Both the position numbers and the translations under genes were made by a program. A stretch of 64,000 bases of DNA from Algiphilus sp965216485 (GTDB lineage Bacteria; Pseudomonadota; Gammaproteobacteria; Nevskiales; Nevskiaceae), in NCBI RefSeq assembly GCF_965216485.1, contig NZ_OZ244162.1:682001-746000 (forward strand), written 5' to 3'. Positions within the stretch are counted from its first letter, which is position 1, and each line of letters opens with the position of its first letter. This document shows positions 43,998 to 51,893 of the stretch, piece by piece. Under the pieces are notes generated by a model. That model searched no databases and had not been told where the DNA came from. It saw nothing but the letters and a program-made list of their open reading frames with translations.

Positions 43998-45791
43998 ATG
44001 CACCGGCATCGACAACGGGGCGCGGCAGCGGTATTCGCGGCCATCGCGCTGACCGCGCTGCTTGCGGCCATGGCGCTGACGGTCGATATCGGGCGGCTCT
44101 ATTTCGCCCAGCGCGATCTGCAGAACGCCGCCAATCTTGCGGCCCTTGACGCCAGTCGCAAGGCCAGCGGTTGCTATGGCCCTATCCAGGACAGCCCGCT
44201 CGCGACCGCCAACACCGTCGCCATCGATAGCCTGATAAGAAATGGCTTCGATGCGGGCAACCTCACCACCGTGCGCGTGGGCGGCATCAATCGCACACCG
44301 GATGCGCTTCGCTTCTTCGATCCGGATGCGGACAACCGCAGCTTCGCCGTGCAGGTCGGCCTGCAGCGCCCGGCACCGCCGCGACTGCTACCCCTTTTTG
44401 TCGAGAGTTCACCCCAGACGGATACGGATGCGGCCCAGCAAGCGCCCGATGAGCGGCGGTTGTTTGCGGACGCCAGCGCCTCGGTCCGCAACGATGTGGC
44501 CTTGTCCCTGGGCAGCTACGGCGCGCGCATCAATCCGCAGGCTCCCGGCACCCTGTTGCAGGCCCTGCCCGGAAATCTCAGCATCACGGCTCTGGATTAC
44601 GCCGCCTTGGTCGATGCCGAGATCAATCTGCTTGATGTGCTCGAGCCCGGTTCGCTGTCCGAGATCACGGAAGTGCTGGCGGAGGAAACGACGCTCCCGG
44701 CCTTTCTTGATGGCATCAGCGATGCCCTTTTGGCGGCCAACGAACTGGTTGCCGCCAGTGTGACGAGTGCCCTCGCTGCGGCAGCGCAAGGCTTGAATCA
44801 GACGCTGATCCCTGCCGAGCTCGTCAATCTCGAGGGTCAGATCGCGCCTGCGATCAATGGCGTGACGGTGTCCGCGGGCGCGTTGGTCGAAGCCGCCATC
44901 CAGTCCGTGCTGATCGATGGCTTCTTCGAAGCCTTGATCCAGCTCGGCGGTGGCCGCGAGGTCGCCGTCCGCCTGCGCGAAGCGGCGCAGGTGGTGGAAG
45001 GTCCCCCAGGATTTCGAGAGGACGGCGAGGAACTGACCGAGGCCCGTACGGCGCAGGCGCGGGTGAGCACACAGGTGCCGCTGACCGGCTTGTTGCCCAC
45101 CGGGACCAGCATTGAGCTCTTCGCAGAGGCGGCCAGCGCGCGTGCAGCGGTGACTGGTGTGCGCTGCCCCAGTGCTGGCAATCCCCTGCGGGAGGCACGC
45201 ATTCGCACGCGCACCAGCGTCACCAGCATCGGATTGGAACCGATCACGGTCACACTCTCACTGGCCCAGCTCCAGGCCTCGCTGGAGGACTCCGCCGCCC
45301 CGCTGGCGGGCGTGCTGCAGCAGCTCACCGGCCTCAGTTGCGGGTTGCTGGGGCTTCTCTCCCCGCAGCAGAACGCGCTGTGCGATCTGCTTCAGGACAA
45401 TCCCGTCATTGAGATCCGGATCGCGCTGGCAGCGCCGGTCACCTTGCCGGGCGCGGACGAGGAGTTCTGGGTGCAAGAGCCCTTCCCAAAATCCTTCAGC
45501 GTGGCGGCCCCGATGACGGCCACGCTGTCGCAGTTGCTGGATCAGGCCATAGAGATCGAACTCTCGGTCGCCGGCACGCCTCCGGTCGGTCTCGCCGGGA
45601 CCGTGCTCAACAGCGTGCTGGCCGCCGCAAGGCCGGTGCTGCAGAGCACCCTTGTGACGGCCCTTGTCGATACCGTGGATGAGGTACTCACCCCTGCACT
45701 GGAAGGCCTGGGCGTTTCCCTGGCCGGTGCCGATGTCACCGTGACCGAGATGACGGTGCAGCGACCGAAGATCTTCTCGGCGGCGCGCTAG
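43998..45791 (+). CDS. tadG: TadG-like protein
   Basis: A 597-residue last gene of the Tad locus. The N-terminus (HRQRGAAAVFAAIALTALLAAMALTVDIGRLYF, then QRDLQNAANLAALDASR) is the TadG-like pilin-type segment: a membrane anchor with a processing-like Gly and a helix rich in Ala. The large exported part is Leu/Ala/Glu-rich with few charged clusters and repeated amphipathic helices (DYAALVDAEINLLDVLEPGSLSEITEV, ASVTSALAAAAQGLN). No von Willebrand A domain with a MIDAS motif is visible, unlike many TadG proteins. An envelope-spanning role is inferred from family and context. Confidence 0.8.
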   Translation: MHRHRQRGAAAVFAAIALTALLAAMALTVDIGRLYFAQRDLQNAANLAALDASRKASGCYGPIQDSPLATANTVAIDSLIRNGFDAGNLTTVRVGGINRTPDALRFFDPDADNRSFAVQVGLQRPAPPRLLPLFVESSPQTDTDAAQQAPDERRLFADASASVRNDVALSLGSYGARINPQAPGTLLQALPGNLSITALDYAALVDAEINLLDVLEPGSLSEITEVLAEETTLPAFLDGISDALLAANELVAASVTSALAAAAQGLNQTLIPAELVNLEGQIAPAINGVTVSAGALVEAAIQSVLIDGFFEALIQLGGGREVAVRLREAAQVVEGPPGFREDGEELTEARTAQARVSTQVPLTGLLPTGTSIELFAEAASARAAVTGVRCPSAGNPLREARIRTRTSVTSIGLEPITVTLSLAQLQASLEDSAAPLAGVLQQLTGLSCGLLGLLSPQQNALCDLLQDNPVIEIRIALAAPVTLPGADEEFWVQEPFPKSFSVAAPMTATLSQLLDQAIEIELSVAGTPPVGLAGTVLNSVLAAARPVLQSTLVTALVDTVDEVLTPALEGLGVSLAGADVTVTEMTVQRPKIFSAAR

Positions 45792-45844
45792 CTGGCGGCG
45801 CGCACGAACTATCGCACGGCGCTCTCGAGGGCTACACTGCCATC

Positions 45845-48214
45845 ATGAGCCGTTCGCCATTCAGCGTCCTGTCCCAGTCCACGCGGCCCGCTTCGCTGGG
45901 GCGCGGTGCCCTGCTGGCATGGATGGCGGTGGCGGTGGTGCTGATCGTGGCAGGGGTGGTGGCATTGCTGCAGTCCGGCCGTCTGAGCGACAGCATTGGT
46001 GCCGATGAAAGCGAGCGGCAACTGCGCGCGGCGATTGAAACGCGACTGGCCGAAAGAGGGTCGGAAGATCTCCAGGGTTTCGTGCGCACGCTGGTGAATC
46101 GCGGCACGATCGGGATGCGATATCTGTCGATTTCGGTGCCAGGCGGTACCACCGTGGCGGAGGCCAGCGCCTATGAAGGCTTCTCCATTCCCATGATCTC
46201 GCCGCTCTATATCGACCGCCTGCGGAGCTTCATGCTGGACCAGTCGGGCGAGCGCCGCCGCTTCGATATACGCCGCGATGGTCGCAGCGTCGCCTCCGTG
46301 GAATACGTAAGCGCTCCCGATAGGGTGGCCATCGCTCGCGCGGATGCCATTACCCAACTCTACTGGCAGGGATGGATGCTCCTGCTCGGTGGCATGGTGC
46401 TGCTGGGTTCGGGTGTCACCCTGTATCTGCGTCCGGTGCGGTTACCTGCCGCGCACCTGGCCGAGCGTGCGCGCGGCGGTTCGGCGACTGCAGAAAGCCC
46501 TCGCACCGACCGGCCACCGCCAGAGCAATCCTTCGATGGCCGTGCCGCACAGGCACTGAATCGCCTGCAGCGCGGCGTCATCATCGTGGACGCCGATATC
46601 CGGATCCGCGAGATCAACAAGGTCGCGGAGCAGCTTACCGGCTGGTCGCGAGAAGACGCCATCGGCCGTCTGGTGTATTCCGTCTTCCATCCCCTGGCGG
46701 AAGACGATCAACCCCTGACCACGCCGGCGGAAACGGCCGTGCGGGAGAACTGCGAGACCTTTGCCGAGGAATGCCGGCTGCGCGCACGGGATGGCGCCAT
46801 TCACGCCATTGAAATGCAGGCTGCGGCGCTGGAAGGCGGTGGCGGCAAGTCTGATGGTGCGGTGCTGTTCTTCCACGATATCAGCGACCGTCGCGAAAAC
46901 GTTGATCGCCTGCGCGCAGACGCCCGTCGCACACAGGACATCGTTGACCACCTGGACGAGGGTGTGCTGACCACCGACGCAGCGGGCGTCATCAATTTTG
47001 CCAATGCGCGCGCTGCCCGCATGTTCGGCTACAAGCGCGGCGCGCTGATCGGGGCGACGGTCACCAAGCTGATGCCAGTGCCTTTTCTCAACATGCCCGA
47101 AGTCCATGTCCGCGACTACAGCGACAATCAGGCGGGAGCGCGTCTGCCTCGTGTGGTCGGCTGGCGTCAGGACGCCACCACCTTCCCGGTGGAGCTGCTC
47201 GCACAGCCTCTGGGAGAGGAATCCGACGGGCATCTCGTGCTGGTGCTGCGCGATCTCACCCAGCAGCTGCGCAAGGACAATCTGTCGCTGCGCATGGGCC
47301 GGCTGTTCGACTACGCGGCGGAGGAAATCTACGTCTTCGATGCGCAATCGCTGTACTTCACCGAGGTGAACCGCGCCGCCCAGCGCAACCTCGGACTGGA
47401 GGACGAGCAACTCGCGCGCATGACGCCGGTCATGATCACCGAGGGCGTCGATGCAGACACGCTGCAGGACTACTACGTCCACCTGCGCAGCGGACAGACC
47501 GAGCACGTGCGCTACCGCGCGCGCCATCGACGCGGCGATGGCACAAGCTATCCGGTCGAGGTCCGGCTGAGCTATTCCCGCTCCGAGGAGCCCCCCGTCT
47601 TCATGGCCATGGCCACCGACTGCAGCGAGCAGGAGGCGGCCGAGTCGCGTCTTGCGCGCCAGGCGCGGCAGGACGAACTCACGGGTCTCGCCAACCGCGC
47701 GGCGGTCATGCATGCCCTGCGCGACGCCCTGCGCGAAGCAGTGCAGGCCGGTGACCACTTGGCCCTGCTGTTCCTGGATATCGACCATTTCAAGCGCGTC
47801 AATGACCGCTATGGTCACGAGACTGGCGATGCCTTGCTGCGCGCGATTGGTCAGCGACTCGAAGGCATGCGTGGAGAAGGGGTCACCGTGGCACGCCTGT
47901 CCGGGGATGAGTTCGTCGTGCTACGGCCACAGGCGGGGGATCGCGCACAGGTCGAGGCCTTCGTCGAGCGAGTGAGAGAGGCCATGTCCGAGCCCTTCTC
48001 CGTGGGCGACCGCTCGATCCGCATTACTGCCAGCTTCGGTGTGGCCGTCTTCCGGGGCGACACCGAAGATCCGGTGGAAGCCGGTGATTTGCTATCGCAG
48101 GCCGATCGCGCCATGTATCTGGCCAAGAAGGCCGGCCGTGACCGTGTGCACGTCTACTTCGGTGCAGACAGTGGTCAGGGTCCTGCTCAACGGGAAAATC
48201 GCCAGGCCAACTGA
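45845..48214 (+). CDS. Membrane diguanylate cyclase with three PAS domains
   Basis: A 789-residue c-di-GMP synthase. Two membrane helices (about 22-43 and 177-196) bracket a periplasmic sensor of about 130 residues. Three PAS domains follow (about 235-345, 360-465 and 475-595, each with a VD/TDxxGxIxxxN-type core), then a GGDEF domain (about 610-775) with DELTGLANR, LDIDHFKRVNDRYGHETGD and the active-site variant RLSGDEF. The inhibitory RxxD site is absent at its expected place. It starts 53 bases after tadG, so coordinated control of pilus-dependent attachment by c-di-GMP is likely but inferred. No EAL domain. Confidence 0.9.
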   Translation: MSRSPFSVLSQSTRPASLGRGALLAWMAVAVVLIVAGVVALLQSGRLSDSIGADESERQLRAAIETRLAERGSEDLQGFVRTLVNRGTIGMRYLSISVPGGTTVAEASAYEGFSIPMISPLYIDRLRSFMLDQSGERRRFDIRRDGRSVASVEYVSAPDRVAIARADAITQLYWQGWMLLLGGMVLLGSGVTLYLRPVRLPAAHLAERARGGSATAESPRTDRPPPEQSFDGRAAQALNRLQRGVIIVDADIRIREINKVAEQLTGWSREDAIGRLVYSVFHPLAEDDQPLTTPAETAVRENCETFAEECRLRARDGAIHAIEMQAAALEGGGGKSDGAVLFFHDISDRRENVDRLRADARRTQDIVDHLDEGVLTTDAAGVINFANARAARMFGYKRGALIGATVTKLMPVPFLNMPEVHVRDYSDNQAGARLPRVVGWRQDATTFPVELLAQPLGEESDGHLVLVLRDLTQQLRKDNLSLRMGRLFDYAAEEIYVFDAQSLYFTEVNRAAQRNLGLEDEQLARMTPVMITEGVDADTLQDYYVHLRSGQTEHVRYRARHRRGDGTSYPVEVRLSYSRSEEPPVFMAMATDCSEQEAAESRLARQARQDELTGLANRAAVMHALRDALREAVQAGDHLALLFLDIDHFKRVNDRYGHETGDALLRAIGQRLEGMRGEGVTVARLSGDEFVVLRPQAGDRAQVEAFVERVREAMSEPFSVGDRSIRITASFGVAVFRGDTEDPVEAGDLLSQADRAMYLAKKAGRDRVHVYFGADSGQGPAQRENRQAN

Positions 48215-48234
48215 GGGCGGCCGCGACGCACGGG

Positions 48235-48672
48235 CTAATCGAGATGCATGGCCAGGACGTCGCAGTGCGCATGATGCAGCACGCCATCGTCGGTCGAGCT
48301 GAACAGCGCAGCCAAGCCACGGCGGGAGCGGTGCCCGATGACAATCAGGTCCGCCTCCACCGCCTCGCGTGCGCGGATGATTTCCTGTGTCGTGCTGCCC
48401 ACGGTCACCCAGGTATGGGCGGTGACGATCTTGGCGTCCGTGCACCACTGCTTCAGACGTGCTTCGGCTTGCTCTCGCCGCTCCTGCGTCAGATCCAGGG
48501 GCGTGGCAAGCAGGGCGTCGCCGGCGGGGTCGATCGGGATGTACTCCACAACGTGGACCACCGACAACTGCGCTTCGAATCGGCGCGCGATATCCCAGGC
48601 ATGGTGCAAGACGCGAGGGCCATCCGTTTCCTGGGCTTCGACGGCAGCCAGTACGTGGCGATAGGCATCCAT
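48235..48672 (-). CDS. Universal stress protein, UspA type
   Basis: A 145-residue Usp-fold protein (YRHVLAAVEAQETDGPRVLHHAWDIARRF, ...ADLIVIGHRSRRGLAALFSSTDDGVLHHAHCDVLAM). The segment after GHRSRRG reads FSST instead of the G-S/T-rich loop of ATP-binding members, which places it nearer E. coli UspA than to ATP-binding UspFG. It lies between the diguanylate cyclase (converging, 20 bases apart) and rsmA (same strand, 15 bases), and may be read from the rsmA side. Physiological role unspecified. Confidence 0.88.
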   Translation of the reverse strand: MDAYRHVLAAVEAQETDGPRVLHHAWDIARRFEAQLSVVHVVEYIPIDPAGDALLATPLDLTQERREQAEARLKQWCTDAKIVTAHTWVTVGSTTQEIIRAREAVEADLIVIGHRSRRGLAALFSSTDDGVLHHAHCDVLAMHLD

Positions 48673-48687
48673 GGGGACTTCCTCGGC

Positions 48688-49527
48688 TTAGGACTTCCCG
48701 ATAGTGCCGGATGTGGCCGGGCGCTCCAAGTCCTCGCTGGCTGCCGGCGTGCCCAGCGCATTGGCGAGGCCGATCCAGGCTGCAGGCGTCACCGTCTCCG
48801 CACGGGCCCGCGGATCGATACCACAGTCACTCAGCAGCGTTTTGGGGCATACCCCGGAGAGCGCATTGGCCAGGGTCTTGCGCCGTTGCGAGAAGCCGGC
48901 ACGCAGCAAACGGTCGAGGGCTTGCGGTGCCAGTAGCCGCGGCTTCGGCGGTCTGGGGCGCAAGCGCACCACGGTCGAGGTGACCTTCGGCGCGGGGCGG
49001 AAGGAACCCGGTGCCACATCAAACAAGGGTTCCACCGCGGTGTGGGCGGCAAGCGCGACCGTCAGGCGGCCGTACTGCTTGGAGCCTACGTCTGCCCCCA
49101 TGCGGTCAACGACTTCCTTCTGCAGCATGAAGTGCATGTCGTCGATGCGGTGGGCAAACCGCAGCACATGGAAGAGCAGGGGCGTGGAAATGTTGTACGG
49201 CAGGTTGCCCACCAGGCGAATCCGGTCACCGTTGCGGGCCAAGGCATCCAGATCGACGCGGAGCGCGTCCTGATGCAGCAAGGTGAAGCGATCTGCGAAG
49301 CGCGCCTGCAGCCCGAGTAGCAGGCGCTCATCGAGCTCGATGGCCGTGACGGTGGCGCCCGAATCGATGAGGGCGCCGGTGAGGGCGCCCTCACCTGGAC
49401 CGATCTCGACGATGCAGTCGCCTTCGCGAGGTGCGATCGCGCGAATGATGCGATCTACGACGCGGCGATCGTGCAGGTAGTTCTGGCCGAAGCGCTTGTC
49501 GGCGCGCGCGCGCTCGATGGTCATCAT
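48688..49527 (-). CDS. rsmA: 16S rRNA dimethyladenosine transferase
   Basis: Dimethylates A1518 and A1519 in helix 45 of 16S rRNA (KsgA). The 279 residues have the SAM-binding motif VEIGPGEGALT (40-50), the acidic AIELDERLL and the catalytic NLPYN (108-112), followed by FMLQKEVVDRM and the C-terminal RRKTLANAL. It overlaps the stop of pdxA by four bases. The rsmA-pdxA-surA-lptD order is a conserved gammaproteobacterial group. Confidence 0.96.
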   Translation of the reverse strand: MMTIERARADKRFGQNYLHDRRVVDRIIRAIAPREGDCIVEIGPGEGALTGALIDSGATVTAIELDERLLLGLQARFADRFTLLHQDALRVDLDALARNGDRIRLVGNLPYNISTPLLFHVLRFAHRIDDMHFMLQKEVVDRMGADVGSKQYGRLTVALAAHTAVEPLFDVAPGSFRPAPKVTSTVVRLRPRPPKPRLLAPQALDRLLRAGFSQRRKTLANALSGVCPKTLLSDCGIDPRARAETVTPAAWIGLANALGTPAASEDLERPATSGTIGKS

Positions 49528-50561
49528 GCGCGGCGCCGGTGGCAGAGTTCGGCAGCCATGGCGATGGCCGCCGAAAAGCTCCCGCCATCGGCTGTGCCTG
49601 TGCCTGCCAGATCCAGCGCTGTGCCGTGGTCCACCGACGCGCGCAGGATCGGCAAGCCCAGTGTGAGATTGACGGCCGTGCCGAAGCCGGCGTACTTCAG
49701 CACCGGGAGGCCCTGGTCGTGGTACATGGTCAGTACGGCGTCGAAGGCCTGAAGGTGCCGCGGCGTGAACAGCGTATCTGCTGGCAGCGGACCCTCGACC
49801 TGCGCGCCCTCAGCGCGCAGCGCGTGGATCACCGGGGCAATGCAATCGATCTCCTCGCGGCCAAGATGGCCGGACTCGCCGGCGTGCGGATTGAGGCCGG
49901 TCACCGCCACGCGTGGCTGCGCGATGCCAAAGCTCGCTTGCAAATCGTGGAGGAGAACCTGCAGCGACTGTTTCAGCAGCGCCGGCGTGAGCGCCTCGGG
50001 TACGGCGCGTAGCGGAAGATGCGTGGTCACCAGTGCCACGCGCAGCGGTCCGGGCTGTGCATGGGGGGCGACCAGCATCATCACAGGGAGGGGGGCGCCG
50101 GTGACGTGAGCAAGGTATTCGGTATGGCCGCTGAAGTCGGCATAGCCGCCCTCGATGATCGCGGATTTCTGAATCGGCCCTGTCACCATGGCCTCAGCGG
50201 TTCCGTCGCGGCAGGCGGCAACCGCAAGATCCAGTGTCGCGAGCACGTGCCGCGCGTTACCGGCCGCGGGCCGGCCCGGCTGCACTGGCTGATAACCCGG
50301 TACCGGCCAGACGCAGAGAGCTTGGTCGAGATCCTCTGCGCTGGGCACCTGACCCGCGGGCACAGAACGCACCGTGATGTCTACGCCAAGCTGACGGGCG
50401 CGTGTCTGCAGCAGGGCGGGGTCGCTCGCAATCACCAGCCGCGCCCGCTCCTGACCGGTCCGCGCGAGTGCGCTGGCAATGACCAGATCGGGGCCGATAC
50501 CGGCCGGCTCGCCGGGGGTGACGACGAGCAGCGGCGCGCGGGAATCAGGCCTCGTCTTCAC
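49524..50561 (-). CDS. pdxA: 4-hydroxythreonine-4-phosphate dehydrogenase
   Basis: NAD-dependent oxidation and decarboxylation step of pyridoxal-phosphate synthesis. From GTG 50561 the protein has 345 residues with PGEPAGIGPD (16-25), the metal-site FSGHTEYLA, LNPHAGESGHLGREE and MYHDQGLPVLKY, all PdxA signatures. A longer frame upstream is the shadow of surA. The chosen start overlaps surA by 17 bases. The protein is slightly longer than E. coli PdxA (329). Confidence 0.93.
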   Translation of the reverse strand: MKTRPDSRAPLLVVTPGEPAGIGPDLVIASALARTGQERARLVIASDPALLQTRARQLGVDITVRSVPAGQVPSAEDLDQALCVWPVPGYQPVQPGRPAAGNARHVLATLDLAVAACRDGTAEAMVTGPIQKSAIIEGGYADFSGHTEYLAHVTGAPLPVMMLVAPHAQPGPLRVALVTTHLPLRAVPEALTPALLKQSLQVLLHDLQASFGIAQPRVAVTGLNPHAGESGHLGREEIDCIAPVIHALRAEGAQVEGPLPADTLFTPRHLQAFDAVLTMYHDQGLPVLKYAGFGTAVNLTLGLPILRASVDHGTALDLAGTGTADGGSFSAAIAMAAELCHRRRA

Positions 50562-51834
50562 CCAGGCGATACTCGATGTAGGCCTCGTCGCGCAGGCGAC
50601 GCAGCCAGATCTCGTATTCCTCCTGCATGCGTCGTTCGCCAATGACCTGGCGCGCGCGTTGGCGGCGCAGCTCCTCGGTGGCGTCCCGCTCGCGACGATC
50701 CACGACCTCGGCGATATGCCAGCCGAATTCGCTGCGGAAGGGACGGGAGCGCTCACCCGGCTCCAGTGCATCGATCTGACGCTGGAAGGCATCGACCATC
50801 TGCCCGGGGGCCTGCCAGCCGAGATCGCCGCCGTCGTTCTTCGAACCGGGGTCGTCGGAGAATTCACGGGCCAGCTCCGCGAAATCGGCCCCTTCGTTCA
50901 GCCGCTCACTGAGTTCGAAGGCGCGCTCGCGCGCCGCCTCCTCGTCCATCAGCTCGTCGGGTTGAATGAGGATGTGGCGCGCCCGTGTTTCAGTCACCAT
51001 CTGGCGATCACTGTTGCCGCGACGTTCCTCGACGCGAAGGATGTGATAGCCGCTGGTGGCTTCCACGATGGGCGCGAGCCCACCGATATCGACGGAGCTG
51101 ATGGCGCGGGCAAAGGCGGGCGGTAATTCAGCCAGCCGTCGCCAGCCGAGGTCGCCGCCCTCGAGGGCCTGCTGGCCATCCGACTGGGCGGCGGCAAGTG
51201 CCGCGAAGTCGGCGCCTTCCTGCAGCTGGTTGCGAATGGCTTCGGCCTTGTCGCGCGCGGCCTGGCGTTCCTCCGGGCTGGCGCCGTCCCCTACCGAGAT
51301 GAGGATGTGCGACAGGCGGACTTCGCTATCGCCGACATCGTCTTCCTGGGCAAGATAGGCATCGACATCGTCCTCGCTGATATTGATGCGCGCCTGCAGC
51401 TCGCGCTGGCGCAGGCGCTGGGTGATGATTTCGTCGCGGATGCGTTCGCGGACCTCCAGATAGTCGCGCCCTTCCTGGCGCAACTGACGCGCAAACTCCG
51501 CCTGCGTCATGCCATTGCGTTGGGCGATGCCGCTGATGACATCATTGAGCTCACGGTCATCGACCCGGATGCCTGCCTCGCGTGCGCGCTGGGTCTGGAT
51601 GCGGGTGAGCACCAGGCGTTCTAGCACCTGGTCGCGCAGTTCGGCGCGCGGGATGGTCTGCACGCCGCGCTGCCGGAGCTGGTCGCGGGCATCCGCCATT
51701 GCGGATTCGAGTTCGCTCTTCAGGATCACGCCGTCGTTGACCACGACAATAATGCGGTCGATCGGGGTGGCGGCATGAGCCTGTAAAGCCATCAAAACGG
51801 GGAACAGGGCCAGCAGGAAAGGGCGCAATGGCAT
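50545..51834 (-). CDS. surA: Periplasmic chaperone/prolyl isomerase SurA
   Basis: Chaperone that delivers unfolded outer-membrane proteins, including LptD, to the Bam complex. The 429 residues have a signal peptide (about 1-21, ending HAA), an N-terminal SurA domain (DRIIVVVNDGVILKSELESAM, RDQVLERLVL) and two parvulin domains (about 170-270 with VRLSHILISVGDGAS, and 280-380 with TRARHILIQPDELMDE and GDLGWQAPGQMVDAF). It lies directly downstream of lptD (59 bases), matching the standard order. Confidence 0.95.
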   Translation of the reverse strand: MPLRPFLLALFPVLMALQAHAATPIDRIIVVVNDGVILKSELESAMADARDQLRQRGVQTIPRAELRDQVLERLVLTRIQTQRAREAGIRVDDRELNDVISGIAQRNGMTQAEFARQLRQEGRDYLEVRERIRDEIITQRLRQRELQARINISEDDVDAYLAQEDDVGDSEVRLSHILISVGDGASPEERQAARDKAEAIRNQLQEGADFAALAAAQSDGQQALEGGDLGWRRLAELPPAFARAISSVDIGGLAPIVEATSGYHILRVEERRGNSDRQMVTETRARHILIQPDELMDEEAARERAFELSERLNEGADFAELAREFSDDPGSKNDGGDLGWQAPGQMVDAFQRQIDALEPGERSRPFRSEFGWHIAEVVDRRERDATEELRRQRARQVIGERRMQEEYEIWLRRLRDEAYIEYRLGEDEA

Positions 51835-51893
51835 GGAAATGCAGGGGCAAGAGGCTGAACCCGCAACGATAGCATGGGCCTCGCCCCTTCCTC

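Noticed and set aside
45829..45840. GGCTACACT before the diguanylate cyclase, also seen at 7658 before the quinone reductase
   Set aside because: It resembles a -10 hexamer, but neither copy has a -35 at a usable distance, so I did not call promoters.
46442..47818. A 458-codon minus-strand frame opposite the diguanylate cyclase
   Set aside because: It lies wholly within a well-supported multidomain gene and shows no domain of its own.
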